Source of the DNA: Devosia lacusdianchii
Lineage (GTDB): Bacteria > Pseudomonadota > Alphaproteobacteria > Rhizobiales > Devosiaceae
Length of the DNA: 64,000 bases
Reading direction: 5' to 3'
NCBI RefSeq assembly: GCF_022429625.1
Contig: NZ_CP092483.1
Coordinates: 4,203,501 to 4,267,500 of the forward strand
Position numbers and translations under genes: made by a program. Each line of letters opens with the position of its first letter. The stretch's first letter is position 1. This document shows positions 19,583-28,430 of this stretch, one piece after another. Below the pieces are notes generated by a model. It was not told the origin of the DNA, made no database searches, and was given only the letters and a program-made list of their open reading frames with translations.

Positions 19583-19598
19583 TGTTTCACGTGAATCA
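19583..19598. promoter_or_regulatory. parS-like site between mnmE and mnmG
   Basis: TGTTTCACGTGAATCA, the same one-mismatch variant as at 17286, lies 34 bases upstream of the mnmG start. Confidence 0.75.
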
Positions 19599-19641
19599 AT
19601 TCCACGGTGCTGGCCGCTCGCTTCAAGCCACCAGTCCAGCG

Positions 19642-19657
19642 TGTTTCACGTGAATCA
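19642..19657. promoter_or_regulatory. parS-like site overlapping the mnmE stop codon
   Basis: TGTTTCACGTGAATCA. Its last three bases are the complement of the mnmE TGA. It is spaced 59 bases from the site at 19583, so the two form a close pair on similar helix faces. Confidence 0.75.
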
Positions 19658-20947
19658 TTTGCCGATGCAGAAGCTCGCAAACAGGCGATCGAGCACGCGT
19701 TCGGCATCGAGCCGCCCAACCAGTCGTTCGAGGGCTTGTGACGCTATTCGCAGGCTCTCGGCCGCGAGTTCGGGCATGGCGAGCTGTCGGCTCGCAGCGT
19801 CGAGGGCGCCAACGGCCTCACTGAGGGCGACGCGGTCACGCTCACGACTAAGCAGGGCCGGTTCGCCCGTCGCCAGAGTGCCACCGATAGACTCGATCCG
19901 GGCCAGCAGTTCCGCGAGCCCTTCGCCCGAGGATGCCGACACCGAGACATCCACGTCGCTTACCTCTGCAAGGTCGCGCTTGGTGCCGACGCGAATGTGT
20001 TTCTGAGATGGCGTGGTCGGAATAGCGCCCGCGATATCGGGCGCCACCAGCCAAAGTACGATATCCGCCTGGTCAATCGCCAGTCTCGCGCGCCGGACGC
20101 CTTCGGCTTCGGCCTTGCTATCGGTGTCACGAAGACCCGCAAGGTCGAGCAACAGATAGAGCTGCCCGCCAATATCGAGCGGCACCTCGCGCACATCGCG
20201 CGTCGTGCCCGCCTCATCGGTCACGATTGCAATGTCTGATTTGGCCAAGGCGTTGAGCAGGCTGGATTTTCCAACATTGGGTGCACCGGCCAGCGCCACT
20301 CTTATGCCCTCGCGGACGATACGCCCATGTTCGATCGACGCGAGCGCGGCACCAATGTCGGTCCGCAATGCCGTGATGCTGTCACCGAATGTGGCCGGCA
20401 GGGCATCGGCAACGTCGCCTTCATCGGAGAAATCCAGCCGCGCCTCAATTTCCGCCCGTAGATCGAGCAACTGATCGCGCCAGCCATCGATCCGCTGCGA
20501 CAGACCACCCTCGAACCGCGCAAGGGCCTGCCGGCGCTGGTTTTCTGTTTCTGCCTCCAGCAGGTCGCCCAGCCCTTCGATCTCGACGAGATCCAGCTTG
20601 CCATTTTCAAAGGCGCGACGCGTGAACTCGCCGGCTTCGGCTAAGCGCGCGCCCATCGATGTCAGCAGGTTGAGGATGGCGCGGACGCCAGCAGGAGAGC
20701 CATGGACCTGCAGTTCGCCGCAGTCTTCGCCGGTGAAACTGTGTGGCGCCGGGAACCAGGCAACAAGACCACGGTCGAGAAGTGATTCACGGCCTATCGG
20801 GCGGAGTGACAGGTTTCGAGGGGTGGGAATAGCACCGCTTACATTCTCAAGCAGCTCGCGTGTGCGGGGGCCGGACAATCGAATAACCGCAACGCCGGAT
20901 GGCGGGGCACCGGAGGAAAGGGCAACGATGGTGTCGGTATGGGTCAT
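19655..20947 (-). CDS. mnmE: tRNA modification GTPase MnmE
   Basis: MnmE (TrmE) is the GTPase partner of MnmG. The 430 residues begin with the THF-binding domain (TDTIVALSSGAPPSGVAVIRLSG-like start). A helical domain then holds an inserted G domain with GAPNVGKSSLLNALA at about 216-230, DEAGTTRD at about 240-247 and the NKxD-like switch region near 310. It closes with the catalytic C-terminal FCIGK (Cys-x-Gly-Lys). It is the first of the mnmE-mnmG-rsmG-parA-parB series. Confidence 0.97.
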   Translation of the reverse strand: MTHTDTIVALSSGAPPSGVAVIRLSGPRTRELLENVSGAIPTPRNLSLRPIGRESLLDRGLVAWFPAPHSFTGEDCGELQVHGSPAGVRAILNLLTSMGARLAEAGEFTRRAFENGKLDLVEIEGLGDLLEAETENQRRQALARFEGGLSQRIDGWRDQLLDLRAEIEARLDFSDEGDVADALPATFGDSITALRTDIGAALASIEHGRIVREGIRVALAGAPNVGKSSLLNALAKSDIAIVTDEAGTTRDVREVPLDIGGQLYLLLDLAGLRDTDSKAEAEGVRRARLAIDQADIVLWLVAPDIAGAIPTTPSQKHIRVGTKRDLAEVSDVDVSVSASSGEGLAELLARIESIGGTLATGEPALLSRERDRVALSEAVGALDAASRQLAMPELAAESLRIASQALERLVGRLDAERVLDRLFASFCIGK

Positions 20948-21002
20948 CGAGCTACCAGGAGGTAATCAAACAGCGGCGCGCCAACATACCCCCCGGCGAG
21001 TA

Positions 21003-21036
21003 AAGCAAAAAGCGGCCTGCTTGCGCCGGCCGCCCT
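21003..21036 (-). terminator. Rho-independent terminator of the rho gene
   Basis: On the minus strand GCGGCC (21028-21033) and GGCCGC (21012-21017), with extra pairing around them, form a stem followed by TTTTTGC. It lies 24 bases after the rho stop and before mnmE. Confidence 0.8.
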
Positions 21037-21059
21037 TTAAATACAACAGGCTACGCCTG

Positions 21060-22325
21060 TTAGGTGTTCATCGAGTCGAAGAAGTCTGAATTGGTCTTGG
21101 TCTGGCGGACCTTGTCCATCAGGAATTCCATGGCGTCAATCGTCCCCATTGGATTGAGGATGCGGCGCAGGACATACATCTTCTTGAGGATATCCGGCTC
21201 GACCAGCAGCTCTTCCTTGCGGGTGCCCGACTTGGTGATGTCGAGCGCCGGGAAGATGCGCTTGTCGGCGACCTTTCGATCCAGGATGATTTCGGAGTTG
21301 CCCGTACCCTTGAATTCTTCGAAGATCACTTCGTCCATGCGCGAGCCGGTATCGATCAGCGCCGTGGAAATGATGGTCAGCGAACCGCCATCCTCGATAT
21401 TGCGGGCGGCGCCGAAGAAGCGCTTCGGGCGCTGCAAGGCATTGGCATCCACACCGCCGGTGAGCACCTTGCCGGAGCTTGGCACGACGGTGTTGTAGGC
21501 GCGGCCAAGGCGGGTGATCGAGTCAAGCAGGATAACCACGTCGCGCTTGTGTTCGACCAGGCGCTTGGCCTTTTCGATCACCATTTCGGCGACCTGGACG
21601 TGGCGCGATGCTGGCTCATCGAAGGTCGAGGAGATGACTTCGCCGCGCACCGAGCGCTGCATATCGGTCACTTCTTCCGGCCGCTCGTCGATGAGCAGCA
21701 CGATCAGATAGCATTCCGGGTGATTGGTCGCGATCGACTGTGCAATATTCTGCAACAGTACAGTTTTACCGGTACGCGGCGGCGCAACAATCAGCGCGCG
21801 CTGACCCTTGCCGAGCGGCGCCACCAGGTCGAGCAGGCGGGCCGAGCGATCCTTGAGGGTTGGATCGGGCAGCTCCATGCGGAGCCGTTCTTCGGGGTAA
21901 AGCGGGGTGAGGTTGTCGAAGTTGACCTTGTGGCGGACCGCCTCGGGGTCTTCGAAATTGATGGTATTGACCTTGAGCAGCGCGAAGTAGCGCTCGCCAT
22001 CCTTGGGAGACCGGATCTGGCCTTCGACCGTATCGCCGGTCCGTAGACCAAAACGGCGAATCTGGGATGGGCTGACATAGATATCATCGGGACCCGGGAG
22101 ATAGTTTGCGTCCGGGGAACGCAGGAAACCGAAACCGTCGGGTAGAACTTCAACGACGCCTTCGCCGGTGATGTCCACTTCCTGGGCGGCCAGTTCCTTG
22201 AGGATCGCAAACATCAATTCCTGTTTGCGCATGGTCGAGGCGTTCTCGACCTCGTGTTCTTCGGCGAACACCAAAAGTTCGGCCGGGGATTTGGCCTTGA
22301 GCTCGCTGAGCTTCATATTCTGCAT
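21060..22325 (-). CDS. rho: Transcription termination factor Rho
   Basis: Rho is the hexameric RNA-dependent ATPase that ends transcription. The 421 residues contain the N-terminal helical region ([15 protein letters not shown]), the cold-shock-like RNA-binding domain with GFGFLRS at about 70-76, the Walker [13 protein letters not shown] at about 178-189, the Walker [17 protein letters not shown] and the Q and R loops. An alternative start lies three codons in (MKLSELK). It is a single-gene unit with its own terminator. Confidence 0.98.
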   Translation of the reverse strand: MQNMKLSELKAKSPAELLVFAEEHEVENASTMRKQELMFAILKELAAQEVDITGEGVVEVLPDGFGFLRSPDANYLPGPDDIYVSPSQIRRFGLRTGDTVEGQIRSPKDGERYFALLKVNTINFEDPEAVRHKVNFDNLTPLYPEERLRMELPDPTLKDRSARLLDLVAPLGKGQRALIVAPPRTGKTVLLQNIAQSIATNHPECYLIVLLIDERPEEVTDMQRSVRGEVISSTFDEPASRHVQVAEMVIEKAKRLVEHKRDVVILLDSITRLGRAYNTVVPSSGKVLTGGVDANALQRPKRFFGAARNIEDGGSLTIISTALIDTGSRMDEVIFEEFKGTGNSEIILDRKVADKRIFPALDITKSGTRKEELLVEPDILKKMYVLRRILNPMGTIDAMEFLMDKVRQTKTNSDFFDSMNT

Positions 22326-22486
22326 GTAGCGGATAAACCCTTGAGGGAAATCTGGAGGCTAGTCGTATTTGGGAGGGGTAGGCACCGCGCAGCGACCGGG
22401 GAGGTCCGCTCATTTTTGGGATGCGTTGACGCTGATGTAGCGTGATCCGGGGCCAGTTTCAAGATTGAAACCGCGCAGTGCCGGGC

Positions 22487-22500
22487 GATTCACGTGAAAC
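22487..22500. promoter_or_regulatory. parS-like site in the rho upstream region
   Basis: GATTCACGTGAAAC with the perfect core TTCACGTGAA, at the left end of the family A repeat and about 160 bases upstream of the rho start. Confidence 0.55.
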
Positions 22501-22580
22501 TTCGAGCCCGTCCCGCAGGGCAAATCGCTCCGGTGGAGCGATTTGAGGCGAGAAGGCCATGGGAGCTATGCTCGAGTGGC
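22487..22580 (+). repeat. Dispersed hairpin repeat, family A, copy 1
   Basis: The element starts with a parS-like GATTCACGTGAAAC. It continues through CTTCGAGCC and a hairpin AAATCGCTCC/GGAGCGATTT (22522-22544). It ends in GAGAAGGCCATGGGAGCTATG and CTCGAGTGG. Further copies lie near 41.1, 48.7 and 51.8 kb. Together with a family B palindrome at 22614 it fills the 331-base gap between rho and hemJ. Confidence 0.8.
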
Positions 22581-22613
22581 AACTCGGATCAATGGCAGTC
22601 ACAACATACGGAA

Positions 22614-22634
22614 CCCTCGGGTCAAGCCCGAGGG
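22614..22634. repeat. Palindromic repeat, family B, copy 1
   Basis: CCCTCGGGTC and the complementary GCCCGAGGG flank a short AAG centre, followed by TGACG. The same palindrome occurs at about 40.93-41.02 kb (two arms) and 57.28 kb. It resembles short intergenic palindromes common in Rhizobiales genomes. Confidence 0.65.
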
Positions 22635-22656
22635 TGACGCGCAGTGGATAGTGGTT

Positions 22657-23085
22657 TCAGAACGGCTTAACGATCACGGCGATGACGATGATGATGGCGA
22701 TGACGAACGGGATTTCGTTGATCGCCCGGAAGAAGGTATGCGGCCTGGTATTCTTGTCCTGCTGGAAAGACCGCAGCAGCGAGCCGTACCACCCGTGAAT
22801 CCCACTCAGCGCGATAACCAGCGCCGCCTTGAGCCACATCCAGCCCATCGAAAAATCGACAATGCCGAAGCCGAAGGCCAGCCACAGGCCGAAGACCCAG
22901 GTGGCGATCATCGCCGGCGTGATGATGCCGCGATAGAGCCGCCGCTCCATGACCTTGAACGTCTCTGACTTGTCGGAACCGACTTCGGACTGGGCGTGAT
23001 AAACAAACAGGCGCGGCAGATACATCATGCCACTCATCCAGGCGATAACCGAGATAACGTGCAGGGCCTTGACCCATTCGTACAT
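22657..23085 (-). CDS. hemJ: Protoporphyrinogen oxidase HemJ
   Basis: HemJ oxidises protoporphyrinogen IX to protoporphyrin IX in haem synthesis in bacteria lacking HemG/HemY. The 142 residues form about four transmembrane helices. The conserved start YEWVKALHVISVIAWMSG carries a haem-ligand histidine at about 9, and a conserved Lys/Arg region is in KVMERRLYRGIITPAM. It is directly downstream of hemE (about 30 bases), the usual hemE-hemJ-rho arrangement around an alphaproteobacterial origin. Confidence 0.95.
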   Translation of the reverse strand: MYEWVKALHVISVIAWMSGMMYLPRLFVYHAQSEVGSDKSETFKVMERRLYRGIITPAMIATWVFGLWLAFGFGIVDFSMGWMWLKAALVIALSGIHGWYGSLLRSFQQDKNTRPHTFFRAINEIPFVIAIIIVIAVIVKPF

Positions 23086-23116
23086 TCTTTGAACTCCTCA
23101 ACAGTTCAATCCGGCA

Positions 23117-24142
23117 CTAGCCATTCTTGACCCGCTCCACCAGCCCGGCCACGTGCTCGATCGGCGTTTCCGGAACGATGCCGTGGCCCAGATTGAAGAT
23201 ATGCGGGCGGCCCTGGAAGGCAGCGAGGATGGCGTCGATCCGCTCATCGAGCTGTGCACCGCCGGCCACGAGCCGAAGTGGATCGAGATTGCCCTGTACC
23301 GGCAAATCGGCAGGCAGGTGCCTTGCGGCAAAATCGAGCGGTGTCGCGTAGTCGAGACCCAGCGCGTTGACACCCGTTCGCGCGGCATAGTTGGCCAGAT
23401 TGCCGGCAGCACCGCGCGGAAAGCCGATAATCGGCGCATTGGGCACGCGCGCCCGCACACCGTCGACGATCCGGCGATTGGGTTCGATCACCCGCGCTTC
23501 AAAAGCCTGGTCATCAAGGTTCAGCGCCCAGCTTTCGAACAGCTGCACCACATCGGCGCCCGCTTCGAGCTGCGCCACCAGATAATCGATGCTGGTGGCG
23601 ACAAGGATATCGATCAGCGCGGCGAAGGCGTCCGGATGACGCAAGGCAAAAAGACGCGCGGCGGCCTGATCGGTCGAACCGCGTCCGCCGATCATATAGG
23701 TCGCGACCGTCCAGGGAGAGCCGCAGAAGCCGATCAGCGTCTTCTCCGGGGTCAGCGCTGCACGTAGCCGCCGCACGGTCTCCAGCACCGGCGCCAGATG
23801 GTCCAAAGCCCGTTCCGGCTTGAGTGCCCCAATGCTTTCGGCAGAAACTGGATCGAGAACCGGTCCTTCGCCCTGCTCGAAGCGAACCGACTGTCCCAGT
23901 GCATCGGGTACCACCAGAATGTCGGAGAAGAGGATCGCAGCATCGAGATCGAAGCGCCGCAGTGGCTGCAGCGTCACCTCGGTTGCAAGGTCCGGCGTGT
24001 AGCAGAGTTCGAGGAAGTTCTTCGCCTTGGTCCGGATCTCTCGATACTCGGGCAGATAGCGGCCAGCCTGGCGCATGATCCAGATCGGCGGCCGTTCCTG
24101 ACGTTCTCCTAAAACGGTTGCCAGCAGAGGTTTGTGGGTCAC
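23117..24142 (-). CDS. hemE: Uroporphyrinogen decarboxylase
   Basis: HemE decarboxylates uroporphyrinogen III to coproporphyrinogen III. About 341 residues with the substrate-site motif PPIWIMRQAGRYLPEYR near 18-34, GFCGSPWTVATYMIGG near 140 and FPRGAAG near 240. Among several possible starts (TTG 24160, GTG 24145, GTG 24142) the GTG at 24142 is chosen: the stretch GGAAGGGAAGG would serve as its ribosome-binding site, and MTHKPLLATVLG fits the family. The origin region lies immediately upstream. Confidence 0.96.
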   Translation of the reverse strand: MTHKPLLATVLGERQERPPIWIMRQAGRYLPEYREIRTKAKNFLELCYTPDLATEVTLQPLRRFDLDAAILFSDILVVPDALGQSVRFEQGEGPVLDPVSAESIGALKPERALDHLAPVLETVRRLRAALTPEKTLIGFCGSPWTVATYMIGGRGSTDQAAARLFALRHPDAFAALIDILVATSIDYLVAQLEAGADVVQLFESWALNLDDQAFEARVIEPNRRIVDGVRARVPNAPIIGFPRGAAGNLANYAARTGVNALGLDYATPLDFAARHLPADLPVQGNLDPLRLVAGGAQLDERIDAILAAFQGRPHIFNLGHGIVPETPIEHVAGLVERVKNG

Positions 24143-24330
24143 CACGTCCTTCCCTTCCAAACCCCAAAAGAGTCTTTCTGACTTAGTATTTGTATCATCA
24201 TGGCGGTGTTTTGGGCCAATTCAGCGCTCTCCACAATCGGCATGGTGGCGGCACAAGCGCGCAGGCTTATGGTAAACGTGGTGTTAACGGGGTCTGTGAG
24301 TGATTTGCCACGGCGCATGCCCGACAATAG

Positions 24331-24345
24331 TTAACGAGGCGTTAA
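24331..24345. promoter_or_regulatory. CtrA-type binding site in the origin
   Basis: TTAACGAGGCGTTAA is an exact TTAA-N7-TTAA. In Caulobacter CtrA bound at such sites blocks origin firing. It sits in the middle of the hemE-maf gap. Confidence 0.65.
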
Positions 24346-24565
24346 CTGGCCGAGTCCGGAGTCAATGATTCGTGTGCCGCTGTGCAAAAGCGCTTGGCGG
24401 CGGGTATTGCCTCCTTCGAGCTTTTCCCCAGACCTATCCATAGCCCTGGTCACGAGACCACAGAAGTCGGCCTGTTAATGTTTTGGTAACCAAGTCGAAC
24501 AAGTTGGCGGCTTCGCCAAAGTCATGAGTCATTGTCACAGCGCGGGCTTGAGCTGGGGATGACAG

Positions 24566-24574
24566 TGTGGAAAA
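24566..24574. promoter_or_regulatory. DnaA-box-like 9-mer next to maf
   Basis: TGTGGAAAA differs from the reverse-strand consensus TGTGGATAA by one base. It lies 11 bases before the maf start, at the right edge of the putative origin. Confidence 0.45.
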
Positions 24575-24584
24575 CATCTGATCC

Positions 24585-25178
24585 ATGTTGATCCTTGCGT
24601 CGCAGAGTCAGACCCGCAAAGCCTTGCTGCAGCAGGCCGGATTGCACTTTTCCAGTGTACCGGCTGACATCGACGAGCGGGCCATCGAAACAGCCGCAAT
24701 CGAGGCTGGCGGCGATGGTCGCGACGTCGCTTTGCTGCTGGCGCAGAAGAAAGCGGCGAACGTTGCCGCTGCCCATAAGGGTGCCTTTGTCATTGGCGCC
24801 GACCAGACCCTGAGCCTGGGCACCGAGCTTTTGCACAAGCCGGAGGATCGGTCGGCCGCGGTCATGCAGCTTGATCGCCTCAAGGGCAAGACGCATCGCC
24901 TGCATGCGGCAGTGAGCCTAGCGCGCGGTGGCGAGATTCTGTGGGCCGATGTGCAGACCGCCGAGCTGACCATGCGCGATTTTTCCGATACCGAGCGCGA
25001 CGACGTGCTCGATCGCGAGGGCGCGGCGATATTGTCTTCGGTGGGCGGCTATCGGCTCGAGGGCCCATCCATCCGCCTCTTCGAAACCGTCACCGGCGAC
25101 TACTTCACCATATTGGGCCTGCCCTTGCTGCCGTTGCTGGCGGCATTGCGCAGCTTCGCCCCCGAGACCCTGACGTGA
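24585..25178 (+). CDS. maf: Maf-family nucleotide pyrophosphatase
   Basis: Maf proteins hydrolyse non-canonical or modified nucleoside triphosphates to monophosphates. The 197 residues show the N-terminal LILASQSQTRKALLQQAG (family S-x-x-R), VIGADQTL at about 66-73 with the catalytic aspartate, and KPEDRSAAVMQL. It is the first gene right of the probable origin, and its stop overlaps the aroE start by three bases. The ATG at 24585 is the natural start. The exact nucleotide preference cannot be read from sequence. Confidence 0.93.
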   Translation: MLILASQSQTRKALLQQAGLHFSSVPADIDERAIETAAIEAGGDGRDVALLLAQKKAANVAAAHKGAFVIGADQTLSLGTELLHKPEDRSAAVMQLDRLKGKTHRLHAAVSLARGGEILWADVQTAELTMRDFSDTERDDVLDREGAAILSSVGGYRLEGPSIRLFETVTGDYFTILGLPLLPLLAALRSFAPETLT

Positions 25179-26005
25179 CCCGTAAAGCCTTCGTCATCGG
25201 CCACCCCATCGCCCATTCCCGCTCACCGCTGATCCACGGTACCTGGCTGGCGGAACACGGGATTGATGGCCGCTATGATGCCATCGACGTCGCGCCCGAG
25301 GCCCTGTCAGGCTTTTTCGAGCGCCTTCGCTCGGGGGAATTTGCCGGGGGCAATGTAACAATTCCCCATAAGGAAGCGGTGTTCGCGCTGTGCGACAGCG
25401 TCGATCCGCTGGCCACCACGATTGGTGCCGTTAACACGCTGATCGTCGAACGCGGCAAGGTGCACGGCACCAATACCGACTATCTGGGCTTCCTGGGCAA
25501 TCTCGATGCCGGGGCCCCAGGTTGGTCCGATGGCCTCGAAACCGCAATTGTCCTGGGCGCCGGTGGCGCCTCGCGCGCCGTGCTGGTGGCGCTACAGAGC
25601 CGGGGCATAGGCTCGATCATCCTGCTCAATCGCACGCGGGCCACCGCAGACCGCCTGGCGGCCGAACTGCCGGGCAATATCAGCGTGGCCGAGCTCGATG
25701 CCTTCAACGATATCGCACCGGCCGCGGGCCTTGTCGTCAACACGACATCGATCGGCATGCATGGCAGCCGGTTCGACGGCATCAATCTGGGCTTGCTACG
25801 TCCCGACGCCTTGGTGACTGACATTGTCTATGTGCCGCTGGAAACGCCGCTGCTGGCGGATGCGCGGGCGCTGGGACTGCGAACGGTCGATGGGCTGGGC
25901 ATGCTGCTGCATCAGGCAGTGCCGGGCTTCGAAGCCTGGTTCGGCATCCGCCCCTCGGTCAACACGGCGCTGCAGGCTCGGATCGAAGCGACGCTGGAGC
26001 ATTGA
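25175..26005 (+). CDS. aroE: Shikimate dehydrogenase
   Basis: AroE reduces 3-dehydroshikimate to shikimate with NADPH. The 276 residues have the substrate-binding VIGHPIAHSRSPLIH at about 7-21, the catalytic lysine in VTIPHKEAV near 64-72, the aspartate in TNTDYLG near 104-110 and the NADP glycine motif GAGGASRAV near 132-140. A GTG at 25175, overlapping the maf stop, gives the correct N-terminus (MTRKAFVIGHP); the longer open frame upstream is an artefact. maf-aroE-coaE-dnaQ are chained by overlaps. Confidence 0.96.
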   Translation: MTRKAFVIGHPIAHSRSPLIHGTWLAEHGIDGRYDAIDVAPEALSGFFERLRSGEFAGGNVTIPHKEAVFALCDSVDPLATTIGAVNTLIVERGKVHGTNTDYLGFLGNLDAGAPGWSDGLETAIVLGAGGASRAVLVALQSRGIGSIILLNRTRATADRLAAELPGNISVAELDAFNDIAPAAGLVVNTTSIGMHGSRFDGINLGLLRPDALVTDIVYVPLETPLLADARALGLRTVDGLGMLLHQAVPGFEAWFGIRPSVNTALQARIEATLEH

Positions 26006-26007
26006 GC

Positions 26008-26604
26008 ATGTGGCGCATCGGCATTACCGGATCGATTGCTACCGGCAAATCCACCGTGCTCCGAGCCTTTGCCGATCTTGGCGTACCGGTGTTTTCCGCC
26101 GACGAGGCCGTGGCCGAACTCTATGCCGGCGAGGCCGTGGCGCCTGTCGAAGCTTTGTTTCCCGGTGTCGCCAAGAACGGCATCATCGACAAGACGGCGC
26201 TGTCGCAAAAGCTGGCCGCCGACCCCACCGGGTTCAAGCGGCTCGAGGCCGTGGTGCATCCGCTGGTGCGTGCTCGTATCGCCCGGTTCATGGATAAGGC
26301 CGAGGCGAACGGCCACGCCTTGGCGGTGGTGGAAGTGCCGCTGCTGTTCGAAAGCGGCTATGACTATGGCTTCGACGCCGTCGGCGTCACCTGGGTGGAC
26401 GAGGCGATCCAGCGGCAGCGTGCCCTGGCGCGACCCGGAATGAGCGGGGAAAAGCTCAACAGCATCCTTGCCCGCCAGATGTCGCAGGCCGAAAAGAAGG
26501 CACGTGCCACCTACCTGTTCGATACCAGCATACCGGTCGATAAGACCCGCGACATGGTCGCTGCGCTGGTGGCGGCCATTCGAGCCAAAGGGCCAGGAAT
26601 TTGA
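26008..26604 (+). CDS. coaE: Dephospho-CoA kinase
   Basis: CoaE phosphorylates dephospho-CoA in the last step of coenzyme A synthesis. The roughly 198 residues open with MWRIGITGSIATGKST, the P-loop at about 7-14, then VFSADEAVAELY with the conserved aspartate, and VEVPLLFESGYD at about 111-122. I use the ATG at 26008; a TTG two codons earlier overlaps the aroE stop and is also possible. It overlaps the dnaQ start by four bases. Confidence 0.96.
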   Translation: MWRIGITGSIATGKSTVLRAFADLGVPVFSADEAVAELYAGEAVAPVEALFPGVAKNGIIDKTALSQKLAADPTGFKRLEAVVHPLVRARIARFMDKAEANGHALAVVEVPLLFESGYDYGFDAVGVTWVDEAIQRQRALARPGMSGEKLNSILARQMSQAEKKARATYLFDTSIPVDKTRDMVAALVAAIRAKGPGI

Positions 26605-27320
26605 ATCGCGAGATCGTGCTCGATACCGAAACCACAGGCCTGTCGCCGGCGACCGGCGATCGGCTGGTGGAAATCGGCTGCGTCGAACTGATCAACCACA
26701 TCCCGTCCGGCCGGCACTATCACGTCTATATCAATCCGCTGCGCTCCATGCCCGAAGAGGCTTTCCGGGTACATGGACTGAGCGACGAATTCCTCGCTGA
26801 CAAGCCGGTCTTCAAGGCCGTGGCTGAGGATTTTCGCGCCTTTATCGGCGACGCCACCCTGATCATCCACAATGCGCCCTTCGATATGGGCTTTCTCAAT
26901 GCCGAGCTTGAGCGGGCCGGCCAGGGTCGGCTGACCAATACGGTGATCGATACCGTCATGCTGGCGCGCGACAAGCACCCCGGTGCTCGCGTCAGCTTGG
27001 ATGCGCTCTGCAAGCATTACGGCATCGACAATTCCCGCCGGACCCTCCACGGCGCCCTGCTCGACAGCGAGATCCTGGCTGAAGTCTATCTCGAGCTGAT
27101 CGGTGGCAAGCAGGTAAGCCTGGCCCTGATCGCCGAGACCCGAGTCTCGGGCGCCGACGCCATTGCCACCCGCACCATCGCCGCCCGCCGTCCGGTACCG
27201 CTGGCGCCGCGCGTTACCGAGGCGGAACTGGCCGCCCACGCCGCTTTAGTCGCGAAGATGGGCGACGAGGCCATCTGGTCGCAATATGCCGGTGAGGGCC
27301 ACACGGCTGCCGCCGAATAA
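26601..27320 (+). CDS. dnaQ: DNA polymerase III epsilon subunit (proofreading exonuclease)
   Basis: DnaQ is the 3'-5' proofreading exonuclease of the replicase. The 239 residues show the DEDDh exonuclease set: DTETTG at about 7-12, the second aspartate in IIHNAPFDMGFL at about 91-102, and H-x(4)-D near 153 in LHGALLDSEI. The C-terminal part should bind the alpha subunit. The start is a TTG overlapping the coaE stop, with MNREIVLDTETTG as expected. A strong bidirectional terminator follows. Confidence 0.97.
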   Translation: MNREIVLDTETTGLSPATGDRLVEIGCVELINHIPSGRHYHVYINPLRSMPEEAFRVHGLSDEFLADKPVFKAVAEDFRAFIGDATLIIHNAPFDMGFLNAELERAGQGRLTNTVIDTVMLARDKHPGARVSLDALCKHYGIDNSRRTLHGALLDSEILAEVYLELIGGKQVSLALIAETRVSGADAIATRTIAARRPVPLAPRVTEAELAAHAALVAKMGDEAIWSQYAGEGHTAAAE

Positions 27321-27321
27321 C

Positions 27322-27348
27322 AAAAGCCCCGGCGCTGGTCCGGGGCTT
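27322..27348. terminator. Bidirectional terminator between dnaQ and secB
   Basis: AAAGCCCCGG (27322-27331) and CCGGGGCTTT (27339-27348) form a perfect 10-bp stem with A and T ends on both sides, placed between two convergent genes. It can serve both. Confidence 0.9.
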
Positions 27349-27370
27349 TGTCGTTCCGATAGACGGAAAA

Positions 27371-27892
27371 TCAGTTCGGCTGGCCGCTGCCATTGGTCGG
27401 AGGCGTCAGCGGGCCTGCACCCTGCTTGGCGGCAAGGGCTGCCAGATTCTGGCGATAGATGGCGGCAAAGTCGACCGGCTCCATCATCAGTGGCGGGAAA
27501 CCGCCCTGCTGGGTGACGCTGGCCAGGACCTGGCGGGCAAACGGGAAAATCAGGCGCGGGCATTCGATCATCAGCAACTGGCTGAGCGTCGCTTCCGGCA
27601 CATTCTTGAGGCGGAACACACCGCCATAGACCAGTTCCACGTTGAACAGCACGGTGGCTTCGCGGTTGGCCTTGGCATTGAGCGTCAGCTCGACGGCATA
27701 GATGTCGTCGGCCTGCTTCTTGACCGCCACCGAAATCGAGACGTTGAACGCCGGATTGCCGCCGCCGGCCATGATCGAGCCCGGCGCGCCCGGATTTTCG
27801 AACGAGAGGTCGCGAATATACTGGCCAACCATGTTCATCGAGGGCGGATTGGCCGGTGCTGCTGCTGCGCCGCCCTGGGTCTCGTCAGACAT
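27371..27892 (-). CDS. secB: Protein-export chaperone SecB
   Basis: SecB keeps secretory precursors unfolded and hands them to SecA. The 173 residues have the conserved NMVGQYIRDLSFENPGAP at about 20-37 and VELVYGGVFRL near 83-93, with the LMIECPRLIFPFARQ core. The C-terminal tail is proline, glycine and glutamine rich. It converges with dnaQ and lies next to fxsA, the usual Rhizobiales neighbourhood. Confidence 0.97.
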   Translation of the reverse strand: MSDETQGGAAAAPANPPSMNMVGQYIRDLSFENPGAPGSIMAGGGNPAFNVSISVAVKKQADDIYAVELTLNAKANREATVLFNVELVYGGVFRLKNVPEATLSQLLMIECPRLIFPFARQVLASVTQQGGFPPLMMEPVDFAAIYRQNLAALAAKQGAGPLTPPTNGSGQPN

Positions 27893-27974
27893 ATTCGGAT
27901 CCTTTGCCGAAAAAAACGTTGCGGCTGGCTAGCATCTTTGCCGGGCGCTCACAAGCAGTAGGCCCACCCGACGA

Positions 27975-28430
27975 TTACTGCGGCCGGTAATCGTCCTCGT
28001 CGAGATCGATCGTGCCCGGTCCCTTGATGCGGGGATCATAGGGATCGTTCGCCGGGCCATAGCCGCTGGTATTGACCACCGTTACCCGGCTGGCGAGACC
28101 GGCATAGATCCAGTTTCGCACCGGCGGCAGCAGCAAGGCGAGCGCGACCACATCGCTGAGAAAACCCGGCAGCACCAGGAACAGCGCCGCCAGCCCGATC
28201 ATCATCGCGTCGGCTATGGTCTTGCCCGGCAAGCGGCCTGAATTAACATTGCTGCGCAGCTGCCCGATCACCGACAGGCCCTGATAACGCAGCAGCACGC
28301 CGCCCAGTATGGCCGCGCCGATGACCAGTGCCAAAGTGGGCAACAGACCAATGGTCTGGCCCACCTTGATGAAGATAGCGATCTCGATGATCGGCAATGC
28401 GATCAGGCCAAGAGCAATAAATCGTCCCAA
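27975..28430 (-). CDS. fxsA: FxsA-family membrane protein
   Basis: A roughly 151-residue cytoplasmic-membrane protein. IALPIIEIAIFIKVGQTIG at about 12-30 and the GALFLVLPGFLSD-type motif (LAALFLVLPGFLSDVVA) at about 80-96 identify the FxsA family, named for suppressing F-exclusion of phage T7. Three to four hydrophobic segments precede a polar Asp-rich tail. No ATG lies at the expected start; TTG 28430 after an AGAAGG stretch gives MGRFIALG. The longer frame to 28556 has a polar, unlikely extension. It is divergent from the Tim44 gene. Confidence 0.85.
   Translation of the reverse strand: MGRFIALGLIALPIIEIAIFIKVGQTIGLLPTLALVIGAAILGGVLLRYQGLSVIGQLRSNVNSGRLPGKTIADAMMIGLAALFLVLPGFLSDVVALALLLPPVRNWIYAGLASRVTVVNTSGYGPANDPYDPRIKGPGTIDLDEDDYRPQ

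Larger units (their letters stand above)
24143..24584. other. Probable chromosomal origin of replication (oriC), hemE-maf gap
   Basis: The 442 bases hold no gene and are AT-richer than their surroundings. In several alphaproteobacteria, Caulobacter best known, oriC lies exactly between hemE and the maf-like gene. Visible elements: a TTAA-N7-TTAA CtrA-type box at 24331-24345; a related TTAA-N7-GTAA at 24475-24489; and DnaA-box-like 9-mers TGTGGAAAA (24566-24574, one mismatch to TGTGGATAA), CTATCCATA (24434-24442) and CTCTCCACA (24227-24235), each of the last two with two mismatches. Gene order is the strongest argument; the DnaA boxes are weak individually. Confidence 0.75.
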
